Notes: generated by a model from the letters alone, not told the origin. Positions 28,246 through 38,268 are shown, counted from the stretch's first letter. The stretch: 43,895 bases of DNA from Roseibacillus sp. (GCA_002709915.1 PARF01000024.1:1-43895); one strand, 5' to 3'. Program-made: numbers and translations.

Positions 28246-28274
28246 GCGGAATCTATCTCTTCAGGCGAGCTCTC

Positions 28275-29324
28275 TTACTTGACCATGATCTCCACTTGGT
28301 TATCACGGTCTCCCCCGGGAGCTACACCGAAGGAGCGGGTCTCAATTTGCCTCAGCGGCACTCCTTGATCCACGAGAATCTTTCCAACGATTTCTGCCCT
28401 GAGGCGCGCAAGCCGGCTATTTTCGGTGGCATTACCATCGCGTGCTGGATGCCCTCCTACTGCGTAGCGGGCTCCCTCTCCCGCAGTAATAATCGCCCGT
28501 GCGGCGATGATCACCTTGTCACGGTCACCGCTCTGGAGCTCGTCGCTTCCGGGTCGAAAGGTAACAACGCAGTCATTCAACTTACGCCGTAATTGCTCAA
28601 GGACCGTTCCATCCTGCAGCGACTCAGGCTGGTATCCCGGAAAATGATATTGAGACGAGCGTAGCACGAACTCATCAGAAACCATATCTCTGGAGACGAC
28701 CTCACTTGCCTTGGAAAGCCAATCGATTCTTAACCCACTGGTGGTATCCCCTCCGAGCATCAACCCCCCTTTCCGAAGCTCTACGCTACGATCGCCCTGC
28801 TCCCGGAAATAGTACGCGAGAAACTCTCTCCATGTTTCAACCCCCTCAGGATCGACGACAAAAGTCTGCCGCTCAAGATCAGCGTCCCACCCTGAACGTG
28901 TCTTGAGAGGGGGGGCAAGCTCAACCACCAGATCCTCGGAAACAACGCCACTCGCTTTGAAACGCCCTCTCTCCCTCTCGACTCGCAACCAGTCAGGGGC
29001 CCGTAATTCACTCCCATGATCAACTACCCGCACTCCCGATAAAGCGTCAACCCGTGCAACAACCCGGACCCGCTGCGAATCTGACTCTACCGCCCCGGAA
29101 ATGACGGCATCGAGATAGTCAAGTCGAACATCTGGATCGACCACCCCCTCCTCTTTAAGGATCTCTTCAACCTGCTTCTCAAGGCTCGGCTTGAGCTCGC
29201 TGAGGAAGATCTGCCTATGAAAATACCCGATACTGGGAATCAGAAGCAGGATCGCCAATATTACGAAGCCCTTCACGAAGGAATGCTCGTCGACAGGAAG
29301 GCTGGCGACAAAAGAAAAATTCAA
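28275..29324 (-). CDS. OmpA-family protein with N-terminal TM and BON-like domain(s)
   Basis: TM FVKGFVILAILLLIPSIGYF. BON-like segment VRLDYLDAVISGAVESDSQRVRVVARVDALSGVRVV. OmpA-C-like end CVVTFRPGSDELQSGDRDKV...AVGGHPARDGNATENSRLARLRAEIVGKILVDQGVPLRQIETRSFG. Confidence 0.82.
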   Translation of the reverse strand: MNFSFVASLPVDEHSFVKGFVILAILLLIPSIGYFHRQIFLSELKPSLEKQVEEILKEEGVVDPDVRLDYLDAVISGAVESDSQRVRVVARVDALSGVRVVDHGSELRAPDWLRVERERGRFKASGVVSEDLVVELAPPLKTRSGWDADLERQTFVVDPEGVETWREFLAYYFREQGDRSVELRKGGLMLGGDTTSGLRIDWLSKASEVVSRDMVSDEFVLRSSQYHFPGYQPESLQDGTVLEQLRRKLNDCVVTFRPGSDELQSGDRDKVIIAARAIITAGEGARYAVGGHPARDGNATENSRLARLRAEIVGKILVDQGVPLRQIETRSFGVAPGGDRDNQVEIMVK

Positions 29325-29405
29325 CTCTATGGCAAAGTGGAGAACATCTTCCCCCCAATAGCTCCATTTTTTAAGGAGAGAGGAGGCTTATACTGCTCCC
29401 GGCGT

Positions 29406-30257
29406 TCAGGCCAATCCCCCCTTGGCCGCAATCCATTTTCCTCTCTTTTGGACAACGTCAAAAGTCAGTCCTGCAGCCTGAGCGACCTCCTTGGTTTCGT
29501 CCCATTGATCCTGCAGGACCCCGGAAAGTATGAGACTTCCCCCAACCGCGAGGGCATCAGCCATTTTTACAAAGGACCGTTGGAGGACAGTCGCAAAAAG
29601 ATTCGCCATGATTACATCATACGACCTACCAGGGGTCCAATCATCAAGATCTGATTGTAAGACCTCAACCCCGTCCGCCTTATTGCGCTCTACATTACAC
29701 CGCGCCACTGAAACCGCCTTGGGGTCGATATCCATCGCCTCACACCCAGCTGCACCAAGCAGGCTCGCGGCAATCGCCAGAACCCCGGTGCCGCATCCGA
29801 CATCCAGCATGCTCCAGCACCTGCTTTGCCGGCTCCGGGCCTCATCGGCGAGAAAACGCAGGCAAGAAGATGTCGTGACATGATCCCCGGTTCCAAAAGC
29901 CATTTCAGCCGGAATTATCACTAGTGCCCTGTCGCCCCTGCTCTCCTGAAGCTCACGCAATCTCACCTTATTGGTTTCAGAAGTCACCAGCAGGGAATCA
30001 CGAATTTTCACTGGCGGGACGGGCCTCGCAGATTCTGCAACCCAGTCCACCTCCTTGAGATTTCGAACTACCCCCCCAAATTGCCCCATTAACTTAAGAG
30101 CGTCGCCTTCTCGCTTACAGTAGAGGTCTACTCGTAAAAATTTTCCACTTCTCAATCTCGTAATGACGAAATTCTGATTCCCATAAAAACGCTCCTCCCA
30201 GACCTCTTCCCGGCTTACTGCCGATCGCTTCGACCATACCCACATTGTTGCCCTCAC
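29406..30257 (-). CDS. prmA: Ribosomal protein L11 methyltransferase
   Basis: ALVIIPAEMAFGTGDHVTTSSCLRFL, MLDVGCGTGVLAIAASLLGA, YDVIMANLFATVLQ and LILSGVLQDQWDE. Confidence 0.92.
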   Translation of the reverse strand: MRATMWVWSKRSAVSREEVWEERFYGNQNFVITRLRSGKFLRVDLYCKREGDALKLMGQFGGVVRNLKEVDWVAESARPVPPVKIRDSLLVTSETNKVRLRELQESRGDRALVIIPAEMAFGTGDHVTTSSCLRFLADEARSRQSRCWSMLDVGCGTGVLAIAASLLGAAGCEAMDIDPKAVSVARCNVERNKADGVEVLQSDLDDWTPGRSYDVIMANLFATVLQRSFVKMADALAVGGSLILSGVLQDQWDETKEVAQAAGLTFDVVQKRGKWIAAKGGLA

Positions 30258-30390
30258 GCTTTACTTCACAGCCTCACGGATAGTAAACCAGATTTCGTTG
30301 TATTTTACCGGTCCCTTCCTGAAGGACTCCCTACAAAGGTTGCGGCGAGCAATACCGGAGAATCTCGGGATTCAACTCGTTGCTCCGTAT

Positions 30391-30861
30391 TCACAACCAC
30401 ATCTCATGGTCACCAGACGCTAATTGAATCAGCATTCTGACGAGTTTTCTCTGATCTCTTTCAAAGTGGTTCTTGATCAAAGTAGTGTGGTACTCTGGCG
30501 CTACATCCCATGCGTTCAAGGTTTTACTAGCTCCGAAAAAGGATAGGATCCTGAGAGGATGATCGCAGGAATACGAATAGTGTGCCCGTTGCGCCCGCAT
30601 TGGCATCACCTGCAGCGTCCTGTCTCCATCAATAAGCTGCAGGCCGGGAAAGCATCGATCTCGCCCCTCCTCCAGTGCCTGCTCGTAGGAAGATACTTCA
30701 CTTTCCCAGTCATAGGATTTCAACAGCTCAAGGCAGTGTTCAAGCGAAGGTTCCGAAACCGCCTTCAACCTGCCGTCATAGTGCTGAATCCATACTTCCA
30801 CACCCGCTTGTCTCGTTCTCCCCGGTCTAAGTCCAGCCTCGAAGCGACAAAGAAGATTCAT
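30391..30861 (-). CDS. Hypothetical protein
   Basis: 156 aa ORF with protein-like composition (MNLLCRFEAGLRPGRTRQAGVEVWIQHYDGRLKAVSEPSLEHCLELLKSYDWESE...). No family recognised. Confidence 0.55.
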   Translation of the reverse strand: MNLLCRFEAGLRPGRTRQAGVEVWIQHYDGRLKAVSEPSLEHCLELLKSYDWESEVSSYEQALEEGRDRCFPGLQLIDGDRTLQVMPMRAQRAHYSYSCDHPLRILSFFGASKTLNAWDVAPEYHTTLIKNHFERDQRKLVRMLIQLASGDHEMWL

Positions 30862-31063
30862 GCAGCGCGGTGCTTCATGGCCATCAGGATCGGTCCTCTC
30901 ACCGATTCCCCTGATTAGCCCCCTGGTCGCCCGAGCAAGAGAGGCCCCGAGGAGGCAAACGAATTAAACCCCGTACTTGTAGTATCGCTCTACTGATTGT
31001 AATCACTTCGGGTGCTCGAAGCTTTCCAAATAGTTGAGTAACTTTGGCCAGACCACTGCAACG

Positions 31064-32929
31064 ATGAGGCTAATTCTTTTTCTTCTTGGTTTCACAGCGG
31101 CTTCAGTCATGTCGACCGCCGCCAAGGAGCAGGCTTATTGGGCTTTCCAACCACTCACCCCTGTAAAAGTTCCTATCGAGGCGACTCATTCATGGGCTCG
31201 GAATGCGATTGATCTTTTCGTCCTGAAAAATGCCGGCGAGAGCCAGCTTTCCCCGAATCCTGTTGCCGCTCGAAACTCGTTGATCCGGCGTGCGTATTTT
31301 GACCTGATCGGCCTTGCCCCTTCGCGCCGAGAAGTCGAAGACTTTATCGCGAATTCTTCTTCCGACGCCTACCACCAGCTCGTCTCTCAATTACTCTCGA
31401 GCCCACATTACGGCGAACGGTGGGGGCGGCACTGGCTCGATGTAGCGCGCTTTGGTGAAAGCCACGGCTACGAAAGTGACAACGAGCGGCCAACCGCGTG
31501 GACCTATCGTGACGCCGTCATTCGGGCTCTGAATGAGGACATGCCTTTCGATAGGTTTACCCGGTGGCAGGTGGCAGGCGACGCCTTGAAAGGTGAGGAT
31601 GCTCTAGCCCAGGCCCTTACTGGATTTCTTAACGCAGGATCCACGGTAACCAATGTCGATGGAGTTGACCGTGAAAAGGCCATGTACGACAAGATGGACG
31701 ATATCGTCTCTGCCACCGGATCCGCGTTCCTTGGCCTGACCATCGGGTGCGCAAGGTGTCACGACCACAAATATGACCCAATCTCTCAGCGTGATTACTA
31801 TCGCCTTGTCGGATTTTTTCTTCCGGGTAAACCGGCAGATCGTAGTCTTGCCATTGGCGACAAGGGTAATACTGTAAAAGCACTCACGTGGAATGGTGGG
31901 AATACCCGCAAAAACCCTCTGCTTGGCAGAGGCGATGTTGAGGAAAAAGAGGGCGATGTTGGATCTGGAGTTCTGACGGTCCTCAGCCCCGCTGGCAGTG
32001 ACCTCACCAATTGGATCCGGGAGAAAGAAAACAAGAGTGGAGATGGCAGGCAAGGCCTCGCACGATGGCTCACGGATGTTGACAAGGGGGCTGGAGCCTT
32101 GTTGGCACGGGTGATCGTAAACCGTCTCTGGCAGCACCACTTCGGTATCGGACTGGTCAAAACCAGCAATAATTTCGGCAGCGTCGGGGACAGGCCTACC
32201 AATCAGGAACTCCTCGATTGGCTGGCCACCGAACTCATCAGGGAGGGCTGGAGACTGAAGCCCATCCACAAGCTCATCATGACGAGTGCGACCTATATGC
32301 AGTCTACCGAGTGGGACCAGAGGCGGCATGCCCTAGATCCCGAAAACAACCTCCATTGGCGACGGATCCCAAGGCGCCTCGAGGCTGAAATTCTTCGGGA
32401 TTCGATCATGAATACCGCCGGGACTTTGAACAGAAAACTCTACGGGCCAAGTGTTAAGCCATGGGTCTCCAGCGACGCGGTAAAAACAGGATCAACCAAT
32501 AAATGGCCCACGAATGTCAAGGATGGCCCGGAGACCTGGCGACGCAGCATTTACGTCTTCATGCGACGCTCGATGAGAGTCCCTTTCTTTGAAACCTTCG
32601 ATGTTCCAGACGCCATGCAGAGTCGAGGACTCCGGGAAAAAACTACGGTTGCGACTCAGGCTCTCCTGTTGATGAACAACGAGTTCGTGCGTCAACAGGC
32701 TGCCCACTTCGCCCGTAGAGTTACCGCCTTGGCCAAGTCTCGCGCCCCTGACTCCAAAGCAGATGAAGCCCGGGCTATCGTGGAAGAGGCCTACTGGCTG
32801 GCCTTCTCGCGGAAAGCAACGGATAACGAGATTGAACTCGGCGTCGAATTGATGGCCCGGGAGGGACAGACCGTTGAGAACTTCTGTCACGTTCTTCTCA
32901 CACTGAACGAATTTGCCTATGTCGATTAA
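31064..32929 (+). CDS. DUF1549/DUF1553 (PSCyt2/PSD1) protein, compact form
   Basis: LIRRAYFDLIGLAPSRREVEDF, HYGERWGRHWLDVARFGESHGYESD, CARCHDHKYDPISQRDYY, ALLARVIVNRLWQHHFGIGLV and LKPIHKLIMTSATYMQS. Signal peptide from MRLILFLLGFTAASVMSTAAKE. Confidence 0.93.
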   Translation: MRLILFLLGFTAASVMSTAAKEQAYWAFQPLTPVKVPIEATHSWARNAIDLFVLKNAGESQLSPNPVAARNSLIRRAYFDLIGLAPSRREVEDFIANSSSDAYHQLVSQLLSSPHYGERWGRHWLDVARFGESHGYESDNERPTAWTYRDAVIRALNEDMPFDRFTRWQVAGDALKGEDALAQALTGFLNAGSTVTNVDGVDREKAMYDKMDDIVSATGSAFLGLTIGCARCHDHKYDPISQRDYYRLVGFFLPGKPADRSLAIGDKGNTVKALTWNGGNTRKNPLLGRGDVEEKEGDVGSGVLTVLSPAGSDLTNWIREKENKSGDGRQGLARWLTDVDKGAGALLARVIVNRLWQHHFGIGLVKTSNNFGSVGDRPTNQELLDWLATELIREGWRLKPIHKLIMTSATYMQSTEWDQRRHALDPENNLHWRRIPRRLEAEILRDSIMNTAGTLNRKLYGPSVKPWVSSDAVKTGSTNKWPTNVKDGPETWRRSIYVFMRRSMRVPFFETFDVPDAMQSRGLREKTTVATQALLLMNNEFVRQQAAHFARRVTALAKSRAPDSKADEARAIVEEAYWLAFSRKATDNEIELGVELMAREGQTVENFCHVLLTLNEFAYVD

Positions 32930-32951
32930 TCTCAACAGGGCCTCAACCTTG

Positions 32952-34370
32952 ATGAACCGTCGAGAGCTTCTCTCTAACGCGGGGTGCGGTTTTGGCTCTC
33001 TGGCCCTCGCCGGGTTGATGGCGGATCAGCAGCTGCTGGCAAACCCGGCAGGCCCAATGAGCGGACCGGAGTCCCCGTTATCCCCTCGGCAGCCGCATTT
33101 CAATGCCCGTGCTAAGCGGGTCATTTTTCTGTTCATGTATGGGGGACCCAGCCACGTGGACCTTTTTGATTACAAACCCGCTCTCAAAAAATATGAGGGA
33201 AAGAACGTGAGCGAAGTCGTTGATAACAAGGGCGCGCGAAGTAGCGGCGGCCTTTTCCCCTCCCCTTATGAATTTTCGCGGCACGGCCAGAGTGGTCACT
33301 GGGTTTCCGACCGCTACCCTCACCTTTCCAGGATGATCGACCGGACAGCAATGCTGCGGGGCGTCTACGGCCATTCCATCAGCCACGCTCCGGCACTTTT
33401 TGAACTCAACACCGGAATGATCCGAACCGGGTTCCCCAGCGTGGGTTCGTGGGTCACCTATGGCCTCGGTTCTGACAACAGGGACCTTCCGGGCTTTGTC
33501 GTTCTCTACGATTATCGCGGAGGGCCGATTGGAGGGGCTCCTAACTGGGGATCCGGTTTTCTGCCTGGAGCCTTTCAGGGCACTCCGGTTCGCTCGAAGG
33601 GCACCCCGATCCTGAATTTAAACAGGCCACACAGCTTGGCCTACCCTCAGCAAAGGGAGATGCTTGATTACGCAAGCAAACTTAATCGGCGTCACATGAC
33701 GGGCTATCCCTCTGACAATGCCCTTGAGGCACGCATTCAGTCATTTGAGCTTGCCTACAGGATGCAGTCGGCAGCTCCCGAGGCACTGGATATTTCGCAA
33801 GAGAAGGAATCAACCCGAAATCTTTATGGCATTGAAAACGGGAACCCGGGAGAGTACTTCGGGAGTCAATGTCTCATGGCAAGGCGCTTGGTTGAGCGCG
33901 GAGTGCGCTTCGTGCAGCTTTACTCTGGTGGAGGGCACGGGGATAATAACTGGGATGCTCACGGCAGCATTGTAGGCAATCACGATAAGCATTGTGCCGC
34001 CACGGATCAGCCCATCGCGGGCCTGCTGCAGGACCTCGAACAGCGGGGACTTCTCGATGAAACTCTGGTGGTATGGGGAGGAGAATTCGGGCGAACCCCG
34101 CAGAAACAGGGCGGGAATGGCCGCGATCACCATCCCTTTGGGTTTACCATGTGGATGGCTGGAGGCGGCATCAAGGGAGGCACCAGCTATGGTGAAACCG
34201 ATGAAATAGGATACCACGCTGCAGTAGACCGAACCTCTGTTCATGATATTCATGCCACCATCCTCCACCTCATGGGAATCGATCATAAGGCACTCACCTA
34301 TCACTTCAGCGGACGGGATTTCCGATTGACGGATGTCGCTGGCAAGGTGATTGACAGGGTCCTAGCCTAA
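32952..34370 (+). CDS. DUF1501 domain protein (sulfatase-like, secreted)
   Basis: MNRRELLSNAGCGFGSLALAGLMA (export signal), RAKRVIFLFMYGGPSHVDLFDYKPAL, VVWGGEFGRTPQKQGGNGRDHHPFGFTMWMAGGGIKGG. Follows the DUF1549/1553 gene with overlapping ORFs. Confidence 0.95.
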   Translation: MNRRELLSNAGCGFGSLALAGLMADQQLLANPAGPMSGPESPLSPRQPHFNARAKRVIFLFMYGGPSHVDLFDYKPALKKYEGKNVSEVVDNKGARSSGGLFPSPYEFSRHGQSGHWVSDRYPHLSRMIDRTAMLRGVYGHSISHAPALFELNTGMIRTGFPSVGSWVTYGLGSDNRDLPGFVVLYDYRGGPIGGAPNWGSGFLPGAFQGTPVRSKGTPILNLNRPHSLAYPQQREMLDYASKLNRRHMTGYPSDNALEARIQSFELAYRMQSAAPEALDISQEKESTRNLYGIENGNPGEYFGSQCLMARRLVERGVRFVQLYSGGGHGDNNWDAHGSIVGNHDKHCAATDQPIAGLLQDLEQRGLLDETLVVWGGEFGRTPQKQGGNGRDHHPFGFTMWMAGGGIKGGTSYGETDEIGYHAAVDRTSVHDIHATILHLMGIDHKALTYHFSGRDFRLTDVAGKVIDRVLA

Positions 34371-34424
34371 GTCTGCACCGCCTCAATCGGTTCATCATGT
34401 GCCAGTGCTTGGACCGGCCATCTC

Positions 34425-35624
34425 CTAGCCGATAACGCCCATCTCTCGACCCGTTCTGGCGAAGGCGTCCACAGCTCGATCGAGCTGCTCCGTGGTGTGT
34501 GCCGCAGAAATCTGAGTGCGGATTCGAGCTGTTTCATGCGGCACGACCGGGTAAAAGAACCCGATGGCATACACCCCGTATTCCAAAAGCTTCCGCGCAA
34601 ACTGCTGCGAAAGTGCAGCATCCCCGAGCATGATTGGAGTAATGGGGTGGTCGGCACCAGCTATGGAAAACCCCGTCTTCGCCATGGACTCCCTGAAATA
34701 GATCGTATTTCGTTTTACGCGCTCAGCTAATTCGTTGGAGCTCTCAAGCATTTCAAACACCTTCAAGGCTGCCGCAACAATAACTGGAGCCAGACTGTTG
34801 GAAAACAGGTAGGGCCGCGAACGCTGCCGAAGTAAATCAATGATTTCCCTGCGCCCAGAGGTATACCCTCCCGAAGCTCCTCCGAGTGCTTTCCCAAGGG
34901 TTGAAGTAGTCAGGTCGATTTTCCCGAAAAGCCCGCAGTGCTCGTGAGTCCCACGTCCCCTGGGCCCGAGAAACCCTGTGGCATGGCAATCATCAAAATG
35001 CACCAGAGCACCATATTTAGCGGCCAGCTCATGAATCCCATCCAGCTGGGCGATGACTCCATCCATTGAGAAGACCCCATCAGTAGTAATCAATTTCCTT
35101 CGAGCTCCGGAGGCCTCGGCCTCCTGCAGTTTCGTCTCCAGATCAGACAGGTCGTTGTTGCGGTAGCGATATCTCCGCGCTTTGCACAGCCGGACTCCAT
35201 CAATAATGGAAGCGTGGTTCAAACTGTCAGAAATCACGGCGTCATTCGCTGTAAGAAGAGTCTCATAAAGACCTCCATTTGCATCAAAACACGAGGGGTA
35301 GAGGATGGTGTCTTCCGTTCCAAGAAAAGCCGTGATCCTCTCTTCGAGCTCACGGTGAATCGATTGAGTGCCACAGATGAAACGCACAGAGGCTGTTCCA
35401 AAACCCCACTTCGCCAGAGATTCACGGGCGGCTTCCACAACAGCCGAGTGGTTCGCAAGCCCCAGATAGTTGTTTGCGCACATGTTGAGAACCTCCCGAC
35501 CATCATCCAGCCTTATAATCACGTCCTGAGAGGAACTGATCAATTTCTCTTCCTTATGAAGGCCCTCTCCCTTGATCTCCTCGAGGAGGCGCTTGAGTTG
35601 AGATTGAAAGTCGGTGGAAAACAC
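34425..35624 (-). CDS. kbl: Glycine C-acetyltransferase (2-amino-3-ketobutyrate CoA ligase)
   Basis: [74 protein letters not shown] and [22 protein letters not shown]. Confidence 0.93.
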   Translation of the reverse strand: MFSTDFQSQLKRLLEEIKGEGLHKEEKLISSSQDVIIRLDDGREVLNMCANNYLGLANHSAVVEAARESLAKWGFGTASVRFICGTQSIHRELEERITAFLGTEDTILYPSCFDANGGLYETLLTANDAVISDSLNHASIIDGVRLCKARRYRYRNNDLSDLETKLQEAEASGARRKLITTDGVFSMDGVIAQLDGIHELAAKYGALVHFDDCHATGFLGPRGRGTHEHCGLFGKIDLTTSTLGKALGGASGGYTSGRREIIDLLRQRSRPYLFSNSLAPVIVAAALKVFEMLESSNELAERVKRNTIYFRESMAKTGFSIAGADHPITPIMLGDAALSQQFARKLLEYGVYAIGFFYPVVPHETARIRTQISAAHTTEQLDRAVDAFARTGREMGVIG

Positions 35625-35721
35625 AACTGAAGTTAGAACCGTATTGACCCCGTAGGGAGGTCAAAATTGTCTCCTGTTCACTCAAGGCCTACACTCCTTG
35701 TGTCTGGTGCTGACACGCTTT

Positions 35722-36945
35722 CTATCCGGGTGCGCTATCCAGGCCGAAAACCTGGTGAACGACGCGGGCTGCATCCTCTATACGTGTCTCGGCGACCGTA
35801 ATGGAAATCTTGATCTCGGAGGTGCTGATCATCCCAATATTAATTCCAGCCTCTCCAAGCGCCTTGAACATCTGGGCCGCAACACCCGAATGAGAACGCA
35901 TCCCGATTCCAACGACCGAAAGCTTCGCGATGCCGGCTTCAGTTTCGAGGTCAGCTTCTCCTCCTAGCTCTGAGAGCACGGGCTTTAGCGAAGCCTGCGC
36001 CCGGCCCAGATCGTGAGTGTGCATTGTGAAAGAATGCCGGGCATGTCCATCATGGGCTATGTTTGAGACGATCATGTCGATATTAATCTCGTCGTCTCCC
36101 AGCACTCCGAGGATACGGCCAGACATTCCTGGTTCATCGGGAATTCCTGTGATCGTAACGCGTGCCTGTGAGCGCTCGATAGAGACTCCACGTATGACCA
36201 CAGCTTCCATTGCTTCGTGTTCTTCAGTCACAATTGTTCCGGGGTTATTATTGAGAGAAGAACGAACTTCAAACTTTACGCCATATTTCTTCGCGAACTC
36301 GACCGATCGCGACTGCATTACCTTGGTTCCCACAGAGGCGAGTTCCAGAAGCTCATCGTAGGAGATCTCAGGGAGTTTTCTCGCATCGGAAACGACGCGG
36401 GGGTCTGCAGTATAGACCCCATCCACATCGGTAAGAATCTGGCAGAGGTCGGCATCAATAGAAGAAGCGAACGCTATCGCCGAGAGATCCGAACCACCTC
36501 GCCCAAGAGTCTGAATGAGCCCCTGCTCATTAACCCCCTGAAAACCTGCCACAATAACAACCTTCCCTTGCTCCAGATAGCTCCGGCTCAGCGTCGCATC
36601 TATGGTATCAATACGCGCCCGTGTGTGTGCACCGGAGGTTTTCACTCCTGCCTGACGTCCAGTAATGGAAACTGCTTCTACTCCAATTTGCTTAAGGGCC
36701 ATGGTCACCAGCGCGATGGACTGTTGCTCTCCGGTGGAAAGCAGGACGTCCATTTCGCGGGCGGGCGGCTCATCACAGAGTTCCTCCGCCATTCCGATCA
36801 GTTTATCAGTGACTCCTCCCATGGCGGAGACAACCACTGCAATTTGGTGTCCTTCATTCAAAAGCGACTCGATCCGCCGTGCTACGCTGCGAATGCGATC
36901 GAACGATCCGACGGATGTTCCACCATATTTCTGGACGATAAGCAT
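35722..36945 (-). CDS. lysC: Aspartate kinase
   Basis: LIVQKYGGTSVGSFDRIRSVARRI, GRGGSDLSAIAFASSIDADLCQILTDVDGVYTADPRVV, FAKKYGVKFEVRSS, and a C-terminal pair of ACT-like domains. Confidence 0.97.
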   Translation of the reverse strand: MLIVQKYGGTSVGSFDRIRSVARRIESLLNEGHQIAVVVSAMGGVTDKLIGMAEELCDEPPAREMDVLLSTGEQQSIALVTMALKQIGVEAVSITGRQAGVKTSGAHTRARIDTIDATLSRSYLEQGKVVIVAGFQGVNEQGLIQTLGRGGSDLSAIAFASSIDADLCQILTDVDGVYTADPRVVSDARKLPEISYDELLELASVGTKVMQSRSVEFAKKYGVKFEVRSSLNNNPGTIVTEEHEAMEAVVIRGVSIERSQARVTITGIPDEPGMSGRILGVLGDDEINIDMIVSNIAHDGHARHSFTMHTHDLGRAQASLKPVLSELGGEADLETEAGIAKLSVVGIGMRSHSGVAAQMFKALGEAGINIGMISTSEIKISITVAETRIEDAARVVHQVFGLDSAPG

Positions 36946-37123
36946 GGAGATTCGAAATAGCCGCTTTCCCCACGAAAATTAGGATCGCAGGAAGCACGAG
37001 TCCCCGCCGGGTTAGCGCCCTCGATGAAGGAGCGCAAGCTTCTGTTCTCGAATTCGTTGCAACTTCACCGCGCGAGTGCGTCCGCTGGCACAGTTCAGCC
37101 GCAGCAGCTGCGGAAAAGGTCAT

Positions 37124-38140
37124 CTAGTCCGCCAAGGGCACCACAGGAGTGTCCCAGCCTGCCATGTCTGACGGTTTTGTGCCTGCCTTACGTCGACCAC
37201 CGCCCCTCCCCCAGGTGGGATTATATGGGCCGACGAAAGCGATTTGGGCATCAGGGATGATCTCGTCCTCCAGCCCTGCCGCCCAGAAACACCCATTGAT
37301 CAGGAGCCTTCGATAGCCTTCGTCCAGAATGTCATTGGAAGCGCCGTAAGTGCTGGTGAAAACCCTCCCCTCCTTACCGGATTTCCCACGGTAACTTCTC
37401 GTCCACGCGCCAGGCACAGGTGGCATTTTCTGGTTGGGAGGTGAATCCGCAGTCATTCCCTGTAGCGGCTGTGCCATTGCGAGAACTCTGCTGGGCTCCA
37501 GCGGTGCAGCCCGGTAGCCTCCACATTGAGCCCACATTTTTTTGATTCCCCTGAGGATCGGGTGATCTTTTTCTGCGGCTACAATGTCGAGACGAGTACT
37601 CTGGCGGTGATTCCCGCCGTAGTGGCCAGCCCACTTCTCACCAAGAACCTGTCGACCCCATCCCCCCTGATATTCCTCGCCGTTAAAGCTGTTACCATAC
37701 TTCGCCCACTTGCTGTCACTGGGGATCCGGAAACCATGTGTTGCGGTGCGCAGACCGACAATGGGGCCTCCTCTGTCCAGATAATCAACAAAATGCTGCA
37801 TCTGTTCGTCTGGCCAATTCTGGAAACGAGTAAAGACGACCATCAGGTCTGCTGACCCGAGGGCTTCCATGCCCGGCACATTAGATTGCCCGGGAGTAAT
37901 CTCACCTTTGTCGTTCAGTCCAAACAGAACAGTGCACTTGAATCCATGATGGCGGGCCAAAATCCTCGCCAGCGCCGGGAGAGTCTCCTCCGACTTATAT
38001 TCATGATCACTGGCAATAAAGACTATGTGCTTTCCTGTTCCTGCTCCACTCGGGCCTTCATAAGTCAACGGATTGGCCTTTAATTCGCCGAGGGAAGCCC
38101 CGAGACACAGAACGACAAGGAGATATCGGACGCTATTCAT
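37124..38140 (-). CDS. ThuA-like domain secreted protein
   Basis: Signal peptide (MNSVRYLLVVLCLGASLGELKA), KHIVFIASDHEYKSEETLPALARILARHHGFKCTVLFG, LGSADLMVVFTRFQNWPDEQMQHFVDYLDRGGPIVGLRTATHGF. Confidence 0.85.
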   Translation of the reverse strand: MNSVRYLLVVLCLGASLGELKANPLTYEGPSGAGTGKHIVFIASDHEYKSEETLPALARILARHHGFKCTVLFGLNDKGEITPGQSNVPGMEALGSADLMVVFTRFQNWPDEQMQHFVDYLDRGGPIVGLRTATHGFRIPSDSKWAKYGNSFNGEEYQGGWGRQVLGEKWAGHYGGNHRQSTRLDIVAAEKDHPILRGIKKMWAQCGGYRAAPLEPSRVLAMAQPLQGMTADSPPNQKMPPVPGAWTRSYRGKSGKEGRVFTSTYGASNDILDEGYRRLLINGCFWAAGLEDEIIPDAQIAFVGPYNPTWGRGGGRRKAGTKPSDMAGWDTPVVPLAD

Positions 38141-38240
38141 CGCTCGAGACTAGTAACAATCGGAGGATCCGGGCAAGTCCACATGAATCCGAAATGGCGT
38201 ATTCGACCGCTCCTTAACTCCGCAGGGCGCGGAAACCGGG

Positions 38241-38268
38241 ACAATTGAGGTAGGGCAACCTCAATTGT
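38241..38268. repeat. Perfect 11 bp inverted repeat in the divergent thuA / prepilin-like intergenic region
   Basis: ACAATTGAGGT-AGGGCA-ACCTCAATTGT, read directly. Confidence 0.75.

Noticed and set aside
31604-32329. 241-aa minus-strand ORF opposite the DUF1549/1553 gene
   Set aside because: Fully antisense to a well-supported gene, with no recognisable motifs.
34425-35624. Possibility that the alpha-oxoamine synthase is BioF, given bioA in the window
   Set aside because: Motifs such as [15 protein letters not shown] and [22 protein letters not shown] match Kbl much better than BioF.
36217-36960. 247-aa plus-strand ORF opposite lysC
   Set aside because: Antisense to an unambiguous aspartate kinase, with no coding-like domain content.
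36946-37123. Lysine riboswitch or attenuator upstream of lysC
   Set aside because: Intergenic space is short and I could not identify conserved riboswitch elements or a clear terminator/antiterminator. A covariance-model search (Infernal) would be decisive.
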